Origin: Nocardioides alkalitolerans
GTDB taxonomy: Bacteria; Actinomycetota; Actinomycetes; Propionibacteriales; Nocardioidaceae
Direction of reading: 5' to 3'
Assembly (NCBI GenBank): GCA_038184435.1
Contig: CP116227.1
Span: 1,641,501-1,705,500, forward strand
DNA: 64,000 nt
Both the position numbers and the translations under genes were made by a program. Below, piece by piece: positions 43,028 through 56,707 of this stretch; positions within the stretch are counted from its first letter, which is position 1; each line of letters begins with the position of its first letter. The notes beneath the pieces were generated by a model. It searched no databases. It saw only the letters and a list, made by a program, of their open reading frames with translations, and had not been told where the DNA came from.

Positions 43028-44473
43028 TCAGCCGCGCCGGTAGGCGGGCGCCACCTCGTTGATCGCGTCGCCCATCTTGTGCACGCGCAGGGCGTTGGTG
43101 GAGCCCGGGATGCCCGGGGGCGCGCCCGCGATGATGACGACGAGGTCGCCCTCCTTCACGCGCTGGATGCGCAGCAGGGCCTCGTCGACCTGGCGCACCA
43201 TCTCGTCGGTGTGCTCGACCGGCGCGGTCTTGAAGGTCTCGACGCCCCACACCGCCGCCAGCTGCGACCGGGTCGACGCGAGCGGCGTGAAGGCGAGGAT
43301 CGGGATGGGGCCGCGGTAGCGCGCCACGCGCCGCGCGGAGTCGCCGCTCTGGGTGAAGGCGACGAGGTACTTCGCCCCGACGCGCTCGGCGACCTGAGCC
43401 GCGGCGAGCGCGATGATGCCGCCCTTGGTGTGCGGGTCCCACTCGAGGGTGCGGATGTCGTTCGCGGCGTGGCGGTCGGCGCTCTCGATGATGCGCGCCA
43501 TCGTCTCGACGGCCGTCACGGGGTAGTCGCCGACGCTCGTCTCCCCCGACAGCATGACGGCGTCGGCGCCGTCGAGCACGGCGTTCGCGACGTCGGACGT
43601 CTCCGCGCGCGTCGGTGCGGGTGCCGTGATCATCGACTCCAGCATCTGGGTCGCGACGATCACCGGCTTCGCGTTGGTGCGGGCCAGGTCGACGATGCGC
43701 TTCTGGTGGAAGGGCACGTCCTCGAGCGGGCATTCCACGCCGAGGTCGCCGCGGGCGACCATGAACGCGTCGAACGCCTGGACGATGTCCTCGAGGTTCT
43801 CGAGCGCCTGCGGCTTCTCGATCTTCGCGATGATCGGGACGGTGCGCCCCTCCTCCGCCATGATCGCCCGCACGTCGTCGGCGTCGGCGGCGTTGCGCAC
43901 GAAGCTCAGCGCCACGAAGTCGACGCCGATGCGGAGCGCCCAGCGGAGGTCCTCGATGTCCTTCTCGGACAGGGCGGGCACGGAGACCGCGACGCCCGGC
44001 AGGTTGATCCCCTTGTGGTCGGAGACCTTGCCGCCGACGAGCACCTCGACCTCGACGTCGGTGTCCGTCTTCGACACGACGCGCAGCTTGATCTTGCCGT
44101 CGTCGATGAGGAGCGGGTCGCCGGGCTTCACGTCGCCGGGCAGGCCCTTGTAGGTGGTGCCGCAGATGGACGCGTCGCCGTCGACGTCGCGCGTGGTGAT
44201 GCACCAGCTCTGCCCGCGACGCAGCACGACCGGACCCTCCGAGAAGGTCTCCAGCCGGATCTTGGGCCCCTGGAGGTCGGCCAGGATGCCCACGCCGCGA
44301 CCGCTGGAGTCGGAGGCCTGCCGGACGAGCCGGTAGTTCTCCTCGTGGTCGGCGTGGGTGCCGTGGCTCATGTTCAACCGCGCGACATCCATGCCGGCGT
44401 ACACCAGCTCCTGGATGCGGCGGGCTCCGGCCGTTGCCGGCCCCAACGTACAGACGATCTTCGCTCGGCGCAC
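43028..44473 (-). CDS. pyk: Pyruvate kinase
   Basis: A 481-aa glycolytic enzyme making ATP and pyruvate from phosphoenolpyruvate and ADP. The N-terminus RRAKIVCTLGPATAGARRI, the active-site lysine region IIAKIEKPQALENL, the signature MVARGDLGVECPLE and TQMLESMI are present, followed by the allosteric C-domain (KYLVAFTQSGDSARRVARYR). The GTG at 44473 starts directly at the conserved region. It is convergent with the LAGLIDADG gene, 11 bp apart, and 126 bp downstream of the gltD stop with its own leader. Confidence 0.96.
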   Translation of the reverse strand: MRRAKIVCTLGPATAGARRIQELVYAGMDVARLNMSHGTHADHEENYRLVRQASDSSGRGVGILADLQGPKIRLETFSEGPVVLRRGQSWCITTRDVDGDASICGTTYKGLPGDVKPGDPLLIDDGKIKLRVVSKTDTDVEVEVLVGGKVSDHKGINLPGVAVSVPALSEKDIEDLRWALRIGVDFVALSFVRNAADADDVRAIMAEEGRTVPIIAKIEKPQALENLEDIVQAFDAFMVARGDLGVECPLEDVPFHQKRIVDLARTNAKPVIVATQMLESMITAPAPTRAETSDVANAVLDGADAVMLSGETSVGDYPVTAVETMARIIESADRHAANDIRTLEWDPHTKGGIIALAAAQVAERVGAKYLVAFTQSGDSARRVARYRGPIPILAFTPLASTRSQLAAVWGVETFKTAPVEHTDEMVRQVDEALLRIQRVKEGDLVVIIAGAPPGIPGSTNALRVHKMGDAINEVAPAYRRG

Positions 44474-44550
44474 AGGACGACCCTACTGCTCCCGGCTCGC
44501 CGCCGTGCCACTGGACCTTGAACGTTCCAACAATCTTTCCCGAGGACGCC

Positions 44551-44584
44551 GACGGGCCGGCACCCCGAGGGGTGCCGGCCCGTC
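44551..44584 (-). terminator. gltBD operon terminator
   Basis: GACGGGCCGGCACCCC pairs perfectly with GGGGTGCCGGCCCGTC around a two-base GA turn, 16 bp after the gltD stop. Confidence 0.85.
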
Positions 44585-44599
44585 GTGACGGAGCTGTGC

Positions 44600-46058
44600 T
44601 CAGACGACCAGGGGACGCTCGGTCGACTTGATGGGTGCCGGCAGGGAGGTCGAGCCCGTGAGGTACTCGTCCACCGCGGCGGCCGCCGCGCGGCCCTCGG
44701 CGATCGCCCAGACGATGAGCGACTGACCGCGACCCGCGTCACCCGCGGCGAACACGCCGGGCACCGACGTCTGGTACGTCGGGGTGCGGCGCACGTTGCC
44801 CCGCTCGTCCAGCTCGAGCTCGAGCTGCTGGACGACCGTGTTCGTCTCCGGGCCCGTGAAGCCCATCGCGAACAGGACCAGGTCGGCCGGGATCTCCCGC
44901 TCGGTGCCCTCGATCTCCGTGAGCCTGCCGCCCTCGAACGCCACGTCCACGAGGCGCAGCGCGCGCACGTTCCCGTCCTCGTCGCCGATGAACTCCTGGG
45001 TGGAGACGCCGTAGACGCGGTCGCCGCCCTCCTCGTGGGCCGAGGAGACGCGGAACAGCATCGGGTACGTCGGCCAGGGCTGGCCGGCCGGACGGCTCTC
45101 GCCGGGCTGCGGCATGATCTCGAGCTGCGTGATCGACGCCGCGCCCTGGCGGATCGACGTACCGAGGCAGTCGGCGCCGGTGTCACCGCCACCGATGATG
45201 ACGACGTGCTTGTCGTCGGCCCGGATCTGGCCCTCGACGGTCTCCCCCAGCGCCACGCGGTTCGCCTGCGGCAGGAACTCCATGGCCTGGTGGATGCCGG
45301 CGAGCTCGCGGCCGGGCACCTGCAGGTCGCGGGCGACCGTCGCGCCGGTGGCGACGACGACCGCGTCGTACCGCGCCTTGAGCTGCTCGCCCGTGACGTC
45401 CACGCCCACCTCGACGCCCGCCCGGAAGATGGTGCCCTCGCGACGCATCTGGTCGAGGCGGCGGTCGATGTGCCGCTTCTCCATCTTGAACTCGGGGATG
45501 CCGTAGCGGAGCAGGCCGCCGATCTTGTCGGCCCGCTCGTAGACGGCGACCGTGTGACCGGCGCGGGTGAGCTGCTGGGCGGCGGCGAGACCCGCCGGGC
45601 CCGAGCCGATGACGGCGACGGTCTTGCCCGAGAGCCACTCCGGCGGCTGGGGCGTCACCGTGCCGGACTCCCACGCGCGGTCGATGATCGAGACCTCGAC
45701 GTTCTTGATGGTCACCGGGTCCTGGTTGATGCCCAGCACGCAGGCGGTCTCGCAGGGCGCCGGGCAGAGCCGGCCGGTGAACTCGGGGAAGTTGTTCGTC
45801 GCGTGGAGCCGCTCGATGGCGTTGCTCCAGTCGTCGCGCCAGACCAGGTCGTTCCACTCCGGGATGATGTTGCCCAGCGGACAACCCTGGTGGCAGAACG
45901 GGATGCCGCAGTCCATGCAGCGACCCGCCTGGGGCGTGATGATCGGCAGGAGCGCGCGGCCGATGCCGTCGGGGTAGACCTCGTTCCAGTCGTTCACCCG
46001 CTCCTCGACCGGCCGACGCGTCGCGACCTTGCGGCCCTCCTTGAGGAAGCCCTTCGGG

Positions 46059-46066
<8 letters not shown>
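44600..46066 (-). CDS. gltD: Glutamate synthase (NADPH) small subunit
   Basis: A 488-aa flavoprotein that passes electrons from NADPH to GltB. N-terminal cysteines CMDCGIPFCHQGCPLGN and CPAPCETAC form the two 4Fe-4S clusters. The FAD fold is VIGSGPAGLAAAQQL near residue 152 and the NADPH fold IIGGGDTGADCLG near residue 285; the C-terminal GVFAAGDAGRGQSLIVWAI closes FAD binding. The ATG at 46066 overlaps the gltB stop by 8 bp (ATGGCTGA), so expression is coupled. Confidence 0.95.
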
Positions 46067-50606
<4,540 letters not shown>

Positions 50607-50659
50607 GGATGCGTCTCCCGTCGTCGGGGTCCGACACGCGAGGAGAGCGGGCCGGACGA

Positions 50660-50725
50660 TCAGTGGAGCTGGAGCGGGCCGCGGGGGAAGGCTCGGCGAA
50701 CGACCTCGTTCGCGCGGAGCTGCAT
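50660..50725 (-). CDS. Possible 21-aa upstream ORF in the gltB leader
   Basis: ATG at 50725 directly after CCGGAGGTC reads 21 codons (MQLRANEVVRRAFPRGPLQLH) to a TGA at 50660-50662, 53 nt before the gltB start. The ribosome-binding site is strong in sequence but only 2 nt from the ATG. No run of Gln or Glu codons is seen. It may be a leader peptide or chance. Confidence 0.3.
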   Translation of the reverse strand: MQLRANEVVRRAFPRGPLQLH

Positions 50726-50774
50726 GACCTCCGGGGTCCGCGGGAGGGACGACGTTGGCCCTGCGCGCGCTGAG

Positions 50775-50790
50775 GTTACCACCGTGAAAC
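50775..50790. promoter_or_regulatory. GlnR-type box upstream of gltB
   Basis: GTTAC-CACCGT-GAAAC matches the actinobacterial GlnR consensus gTnAc-n6-GaAAc at every defined position. It lies 169-184 bp upstream of the gltB start in the only intergenic gap before the nitrogen-assimilation operon. The following half (GTCGC, GGCAC) is degenerate. Confidence 0.6.
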
Positions 50791-50833
50791 AGTTCGGTCG
50801 CGTTCCGGGCACGCGACGGGGGTAGGGCGCGGG

Positions 50834-51832
50834 TCACTCCCGCTCGGTCGGGGCCTCCCCCTCGACGTCGGCCTTCGTGTCGGCCTTCGTGTCGGCCTTC
50901 GTGTCGGCCTTCGCGTCGGCCCTCGCGGAACCGCTCTGCTCCTCGACGACGGGCCGCTCGAACCCCTCGACGTACACCTCCTCCTCGCGTCCCTCGCCGC
51001 GGGTGAGCACGAGGTAGGCCACGGCGCCGACGAAGAGGATGATCGAGGTCCAGACGTTCCAGCGCAGGCCGAGCACGTTCTCGAGCTGCACGTCGTCGAT
51101 GCGGAGCATCTCGTTCCACACCCGACCCGTCGTGTAGGCGACGACGTAGAGGGCGAGCACCCGTCCGTGCCCCAGACGGAGACGCCGGTCGAGGACCACG
51201 AGCACCGCGAACGCGGCGAGGTTCCACAGGCACTCGTAGAGGAACGTGGGGTGGAACGTCGTGCCGGGCGCGAACCCGGCCGCGCGGGCGACGGAGTCAC
51301 TCACCTCGAGGCCCCACGGCAGGTCGGTCGGCTTGCCGAAGAGCTCCTGGTTGAACCAGTTGCCCCAGCGTCCGATGGCCTGGGCGACGAGCAGGCCGGG
51401 GGCGAGCGCGTCGGCCATCGGGAGGAACCGGATGCCGCGGCTGCGGGCGCCGATCCAGGCGCCGACGCCGCCGAGGGCGATCGCGCCCCAGATGCCGAGG
51501 CCGCCGTTCCAGACGTAGAGCGCCTCGATCGGGCGTCGGCCCTCGCCGAAGTAGAGCTCCCAGTCGGTGGCCACGTGGTAGAGCCGGCCGCCGACGATGC
51601 CGAACGGCACCGCCCAGATCGCGATGTCCATGACCTCGCCGGCCGTGCCGCCGCGCGCGACCCACCGCTTCTCGCCGATCCAGATGGCGGCGGCGACGCC
51701 GAGGATGATGCACAGCGCGTACCCGCGCAGCGGCACCGGCCCGAGGTGCCAGACCCCTTCGGACGGGCTGGGGATCGACAGCGGCACGGCCAGGAGCGAG
51801 CCGAGGGCGGCGTTCAGCATGGCGCCCATCAT
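50834..51832 (-). CDS. lgt: Prolipoprotein diacylglyceryl transferase
   Basis: A 332-aa membrane enzyme that attaches diacylglycerol to lipobox cysteines. Seven helices, with the family signature GRWGNWFNQELFG near residue 153 and the conserved PFGIVGGRLYHV region. It would act on lipoproteins such as the binding protein and SCO protein in this window. The C-terminal 55 residues are hydrophilic and contain a Lys-Ala-Asp-Thr repeat encoded by a 12-bp tandem repeat. The ATG at 51832 lies 6 bp after the SCO gene stop, so it belongs to the trp-SCO-lgt transcription unit. Confidence 0.95.
   Translation of the reverse strand: MMGAMLNAALGSLLAVPLSIPSPSEGVWHLGPVPLRGYALCIILGVAAAIWIGEKRWVARGGTAGEVMDIAIWAVPFGIVGGRLYHVATDWELYFGEGRRPIEALYVWNGGLGIWGAIALGGVGAWIGARSRGIRFLPMADALAPGLLVAQAIGRWGNWFNQELFGKPTDLPWGLEVSDSVARAAGFAPGTTFHPTFLYECLWNLAAFAVLVVLDRRLRLGHGRVLALYVVAYTTGRVWNEMLRIDDVQLENVLGLRWNVWTSIILFVGAVAYLVLTRGEGREEEVYVEGFERPVVEEQSGSARADAKADTKADTKADTKADVEGEAPTERE
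50867..50926. repeat. 12-bp tandem repeat in the lgt 3' end
   Basis: Five units of GTCGGCCTTCGT, the last two with one or two substitutions, encoding Lys-Ala-Asp-Thr on the minus strand. Confidence 0.9.
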
Positions 51833-51838
51833 GGCGGG

Positions 51839-52522
51839 TCAGGAGGCCGGACGGCTCAGCAGGGTGGCGAGGTCCACGGCGAGGTCGTGCGGCGACGTGT
51901 CGCGCATCCACAGCATCGGCACGGTGTCGTCGGCGTCGACGGCGTTGACCTGGTCGTTGTGGGTGACGTCGTAGCCGCCGCTGGCGAGCCGGACGCCCTC
52001 CTCGAAGTAGACGTGGAAGCTCTGCGCCGCCGTCTGCAGGGAGGCCAGGTCGCCGGTGATGCCGACGAAGCCGGGGTCGAAGCGCTCGAGGTAGGTGCGC
52101 AGGGTCGCCACGTCGTCCCGCGCGGGGTCGGTCGTCACGAACAGCACCTGCACCCGCTCGCGGTCCGCCTCGTCGAGCCGCGCCAGCGCGTTGGCGATGT
52201 TGGCGAGCACCATCTGGCAGATGTCCGGGCAGTTGCTGTAGCCGAAGAACACCAGCGTGAGGTCGGCGTCGGTGTCCTCGGTCAGCGAGTACGGCGTGCC
52301 CTCCGGCGCGCTCCCCTGGGTCGAGACCAGCGGGGGCCCGGCGACGGTGTACGGCTGGTCGAGCACGACGCCGTACATGGAGTCGTCGGTGAGGTCGGCG
52401 CCCACCATCGGGTTGAGCGGCTCCGACTGGCCCCCGCACGCGGCGAGCACGGCGAGCACGAGCGATCCCGCCACCGCGGCACAGCGGCGGCGCAGTCGCA
52501 CGGAGGTGCGCAGGTCAGGCAC
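51839..52522 (-). CDS. SCO1/SenC family lipoprotein
   Basis: A 227-aa exported thioredoxin-fold protein for copper delivery to cytochrome c oxidase. The signal peptide ends in the lipobox LAVLAAC. The metal-binding CxxxC is in FFGYSNCPDICQMVLANI, and the third ligand histidine is in YDVTHNDQVNAVD. FVTTDPARDDVATLRTYLERF is a typical SCO segment. The GTG at 52522 overlaps the trpA stop by 8 bp (GTGCCTGA), which links it to the trp operon. Confidence 0.88.
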   Translation of the reverse strand: MPDLRTSVRLRRRCAAVAGSLVLAVLAACGGQSEPLNPMVGADLTDDSMYGVVLDQPYTVAGPPLVSTQGSAPEGTPYSLTEDTDADLTLVFFGYSNCPDICQMVLANIANALARLDEADRERVQVLFVTTDPARDDVATLRTYLERFDPGFVGITGDLASLQTAAQSFHVYFEEGVRLASGGYDVTHNDQVNAVDADDTVPMLWMRDTSPHDLAVDLATLLSRPAS

Positions 52523-53335
52523 CGCCGGCGTCCCCCCGACGCACGCCGGCGGCGAGGTCCTCCGTGAGCGTGCGCAGCGCGGCGAGCCCGGCGGCGCGGT
52601 CCGTGCCCGCGTCGAGCAGCGTGCGCACGAAGGCGGAGCCCACGATGACGCCGTCGGCGTAGGCCGCCACGACCGCCGCCTGGTCGCCGTTCGAGACACC
52701 GAGGCCGACACCCACGGGGAGGTGGGCGTCCTTCGGCTGCAGCGCCCGGGCCCGGGTGACGAGCGGACCCGCGAGGTCGCTCGTGGTGGTGCGCGCCCCG
52801 GTGACGCCCATGACCGCCGTCGCGTAGACGAACCCGCGCGAGGCGGCGGTCGTCATCGCGACCCGCTCGTCGGTGGACGACGGGGCCACGAGGAAGACCT
52901 TGTCGAGGTCGTGGGCGTCGGCCGCCGCGATCCACGCGTCACCCGCGTCGGGCGTGATGTCGGGCGTGATGAGACCGGCGCCGCCCGCCGAGGCCAGGTC
53001 GGCGGCGAACCGCTCGACCCCGTAGCGCTCCACCGGGTTCCAGTAGGTCATGACGAGCGTCGGCGTGCCGGTCGCCGCCACCGCCTCGACGGTGCGGAGC
53101 ACGTCGGTGGTGCGGCAGCCGGCGTCGAGGGCCTGCTGCGCGGCGGCCTGGATGGTGGGGCCGTCCATCACGGGGTCGCTGTAGGGCAGGCCGATCTCGA
53201 TGACGTCGCAGCCGGCGTCGACCATGACCTGCAGGGCGTCGACGGCGCCGGGCACGTCGGGGAAGCCGGCGGGCAGGTAGCCGATGAGGGCGGCGCGGCC
53301 CTCCGAGCGTCCGCGTTCGAAGGCGGGGGTGGTGC

Positions 53336-53339
<4 letters not shown>
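52515..53339 (-). CDS. trpA: Tryptophan synthase alpha subunit
   Basis: A 274-aa TIM barrel that cleaves indole-glycerol phosphate. The catalytic glutamate and aspartate are in GCDVIEIGLPYSDPVMDGP, and the phosphate site is in VGLGVSNGDQ and YADGVIVGSAFV. The GTG at 53339 overlaps the trpB stop as GTGA. Full length for the family. Confidence 0.96.
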
Positions 53340-54576
<1,237 letters not shown>

Positions 54577-54580
<4 letters not shown>

Positions 54581-55377
54581 CGGGCTGCTCCTCCGGCGGC
54601 CACGAGGCCGCTCATCGCGCGGACGGCGGCCGTGGGGTCGCCGTCCTTCACCAGGGTCTCGCCGACGAGCACCGCACGGGCGCCCTCGGCGACGTAGCGC
54701 TCCACGTCCGCCACCCCGCCCACACCGGACTCGGCGACGAGCACGCGGTCGGAGGGGACGAGCGGAGCGAGGCGACCGAAGACGTCGGGGTCGACGGCCA
54801 GGGTCTTGAGGTTGCGGGCGTTGACGCCGACGAGCGGCGCCCCCAGGCCGACGGCCCGCTCCGTCTCGGCGGCGTCGTGCACCTCGACGAGCACCGTCAT
54901 CCCGAGCTCGCGCGCCAGGTCGTGCAGACGGCGCAGCGTGTCGTCGTCGAGAGCGGCGACGATGAGCAGCACCAGGTCGGCACCCCACGCCCGGGCCTCG
55001 ACGACCTGGTAGTCGGTGACGGTGAAGTCCTTGCGCAGCAGGGGCACGTCGACCGCCGCGCGGACGGCCGCCAGGTCGGCCAGGGAGCCGCCGAACCGGC
55101 GCTCCTCCGTCAGCACGCTGATCGCGGCGGCGCCTCCGGCGGCGTACGCCGAGGCGAGGACGACGGGGTCGGGGATGTCCGCCAGGTGGCCCTTGCTGGG
55201 GCTGCGCCGCTTGACCTCGGCGATGACGCTGGAGCCGGGCGCGGCCAGGGCCGGCATCGGGTCGAGCGCCGGGGCCACGTCCGCCAGACGGGCGCGCAGC
55301 TCCGGCAGCGGCAGTGCGGCCTCGCGCCGGGCGAGGTCCTCGCGGACCCCCGCGACGATGTCGTCGAGGACGGTCAC
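54577..55377 (-). CDS. trpC: Indole-3-glycerol phosphate synthase
   Basis: A 266-aa TIM barrel. SSVIAEVKRRSPSKG carries the catalytic glutamate and lysine, PLLRKDFTVTDYQV the general-acid lysine, and VGVNARNLKTL and VAESGVGGVADV the C-terminal phosphate site. The GTG at 55377 follows the HGxxPAAW gene by 5 bp. It is monofunctional; no PRAI fusion. Confidence 0.96.
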
Positions 55378-55382
55378 GAGGG

Positions 55383-55583
55383 TCAGTGCTTCTCCTCGTG
55401 CAGGCCCATCTTGGCCATCACGAGGAAGAGGAAGAACGAGCCGACGGCGAGCGCGAGGCCCACGTAGAAGACCGGCAGGCTGATCGGGTCGAGCATGAGG
55501 CCCACGGCGCCCACGACGAAGCCGACCATCGCCACCGACACCCCGGTCCAGGCCGCGGGGGTGTTGCCGTGGTTGTTGGCCAT
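55383..55583 (-). CDS. HGxxPAAW family small membrane protein
   Basis: A 66-aa protein with the eponymous motif HGNTPAAW near the N-terminus and two membrane helices (VAMVGFVVGAVGLML and VFYVGLALAVGSFFLFLVMA). It is a recurrent companion of the actinobacterial trp genes. Its function is unknown. The ATG at 55583 and the 5-bp gap to trpC place it in the operon. Confidence 0.88.
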   Translation of the reverse strand: MANNHGNTPAAWTGVSVAMVGFVVGAVGLMLDPISLPVFYVGLALAVGSFFLFLVMAKMGLHEEKH

Positions 55584-55606
55584 CGTGTGCTCCTCGGGTT
55601 GGTCGG

Positions 55607-55640
55607 GGTCGATCCGGGTCGATCCGGGTCGATCGGGTTC
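55607..55640. repeat. 10-bp tandem repeat upstream of the HGxxPAAW gene
   Basis: Two exact GATCCGGGTC units and one variant GATCGGGTTC, preceded by a GGTC half unit, in the 106-bp gap between the Trp-associated membrane gene and HGxxPAAW gene. Confidence 0.8.
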
Positions 55641-55689
55641 GTGCGGGCCGTGCGGCCCTGCCGGCCATTCTAGGGCGGCGGCGGGCGGC

Positions 55690-56325
55690 TCAGCGCGTGG
55701 GGTCGTGCCCCTCGTCGAGCGCCTTCCAGAGGTCGAGCGACGTGCGGGGCTGCTCGACGGCGGCCGCCTCGGTGGCGTCGGCGGGCGCGTCGTAGCGCGC
55801 CCCCATCTCCGGCCACGACGGGGCGAGGCGCACCGCCGCGACCGCGGCCAGCAGGGCGACGACGGCGGCGGCCCCCGTCACGAACAGCCAGGGCGCCAGC
55901 GTCGGCTCGACCGACTGGCCCGTGCCGGCCAGCTCGGCGGCGACGTCGTCGGGGAGGGTGCGCGCCCCCGTCACGACGGTGGCCACGACCCCGAGGGCCG
56001 TGACGGCCGCCAGGACGGCGACGCCGCGCCGGAACCAGCGACGGGTCACCAGCACGACGCCCCAGCACGCGAGCAGCACGAGACCGAGCGCACCGGCCAG
56101 CGGCGACGTGCCGAGGTCGGCGGTGGTGGCCATGCCGCTCTGGCCGAGGCCGTTCACCCCGCCGGTCGCCCCGCCCGTGTCGACCCAGGCCCGGGTGCCG
56201 CCGAAGGCGACCACGCCGCTCGCCGCGAGGCCGAGCAGCACGACCGGGCCGAAGGTGCGTCGCGCGCTGTGCGGCCCGGCACCGGGCTCGCCGGTCACGC
56301 CGGTCACGCCGGGCTCGCCGGTCAC
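55690..56325 (-). CDS. Trp biosynthesis-associated membrane protein (TIGR02234 type)
   Basis: A 211-aa protein with four membrane helices (FGPVVLLGLAASGVVAFGG, LAGALGLVLLACWGVVLV, GVAVLAAVTALGVVATVV, LFVTGAAAVVALLAAVAAV). The extracytoplasmic TRAWVDTGG and final WPEMGARYDAP segments match the trp-operon membrane family. The N-terminus is a collagen-like Gly-Glu-Pro/Gly-Val-Thr repeat. The GTG at 56325 overlaps the hisI stop as GTGA. In related genomes trpE usually lies between hisI and this gene. Confidence 0.85.
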   Translation of the reverse strand: MTGEPGVTGVTGEPGAGPHSARRTFGPVVLLGLAASGVVAFGGTRAWVDTGGATGGVNGLGQSGMATTADLGTSPLAGALGLVLLACWGVVLVTRRWFRRGVAVLAAVTALGVVATVVTGARTLPDDVAAELAGTGQSVEPTLAPWLFVTGAAAVVALLAAVAAVRLAPSWPEMGARYDAPADATEAAAVEQPRTSLDLWKALDEGHDPTR

Positions 56326-56329
56326 GCCG
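56285..56329. repeat. 9-bp tandem repeat spanning the hisI stop and next start
   Basis: Five 9-bp units of the forms GGCTCGCCG and GTCACGCCG. They encode the Gly-rich N-terminus of the Trp-associated protein and contain the hisI stop codon. Confidence 0.85.
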
Positions 56330-56666
56330 GCCCCAGGCGCACGGCGTCGAAGCAGGTGCGGTCGCCGGTGTGGCAGGCCGCCCCCTCCTGGTCGACCTTG
56401 ACGAGCAGGGTGTCGCCGTCGCAGTCGAGCCGCACGTCCTTCACCCACTGGCGGTGGCCGGAGGTCTCGCCCTTCACCCAGTACTCCTGGCGCGAGCGCG
56501 ACCAGTACGTCGCGCGGCCGGTGCCGAGGGTGCGGGCGAGGGCCTCGTCGTCCATCCAGCCGAGCATGAGCACCTCGCCGGTGTCGTGCTGCTGCACGAC
56601 GGCGGGGACGAGCCCGTCGGGGGTGCGCTTGAGGCGGGCGGCGATCTCGGGGGCCAGGCTGCTCAC
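56322..56666 (-). CDS. hisI: Phosphoribosyl-AMP cyclohydrolase
   Basis: A 114-aa zinc enzyme of histidine synthesis, third step. Conserved parts: LMLGWMDDEALARTL, TYWSRSRQEYWVKGETSGH, DVRLDCDGDTLLVKV for magnesium/zinc, and CHTGDRTCF with zinc-ligand cysteines. The GTG at 56666 was chosen because the longer in-frame start only adds low-complexity Gly/Ser residues. It is monofunctional, without the HisE domain. Confidence 0.94.
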   Translation of the reverse strand: MSSLAPEIAARLKRTPDGLVPAVVQQHDTGEVLMLGWMDDEALARTLGTGRATYWSRSRQEYWVKGETSGHRQWVKDVRLDCDGDTLLVKVDQEGAACHTGDRTCFDAVRLGPA

Positions 56667-56707
56667 CGGTCCAGTATCCCCGCTGCCGGTCGCGCTACCG
56701 ACCCCGC

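Noticed and set aside
44521..44528. GAACGTTC palindrome upstream of pyk as an SOS box
   Set aside because: The actinobacterial LexA site needs four bases between GAAC and GTTC; none are present.
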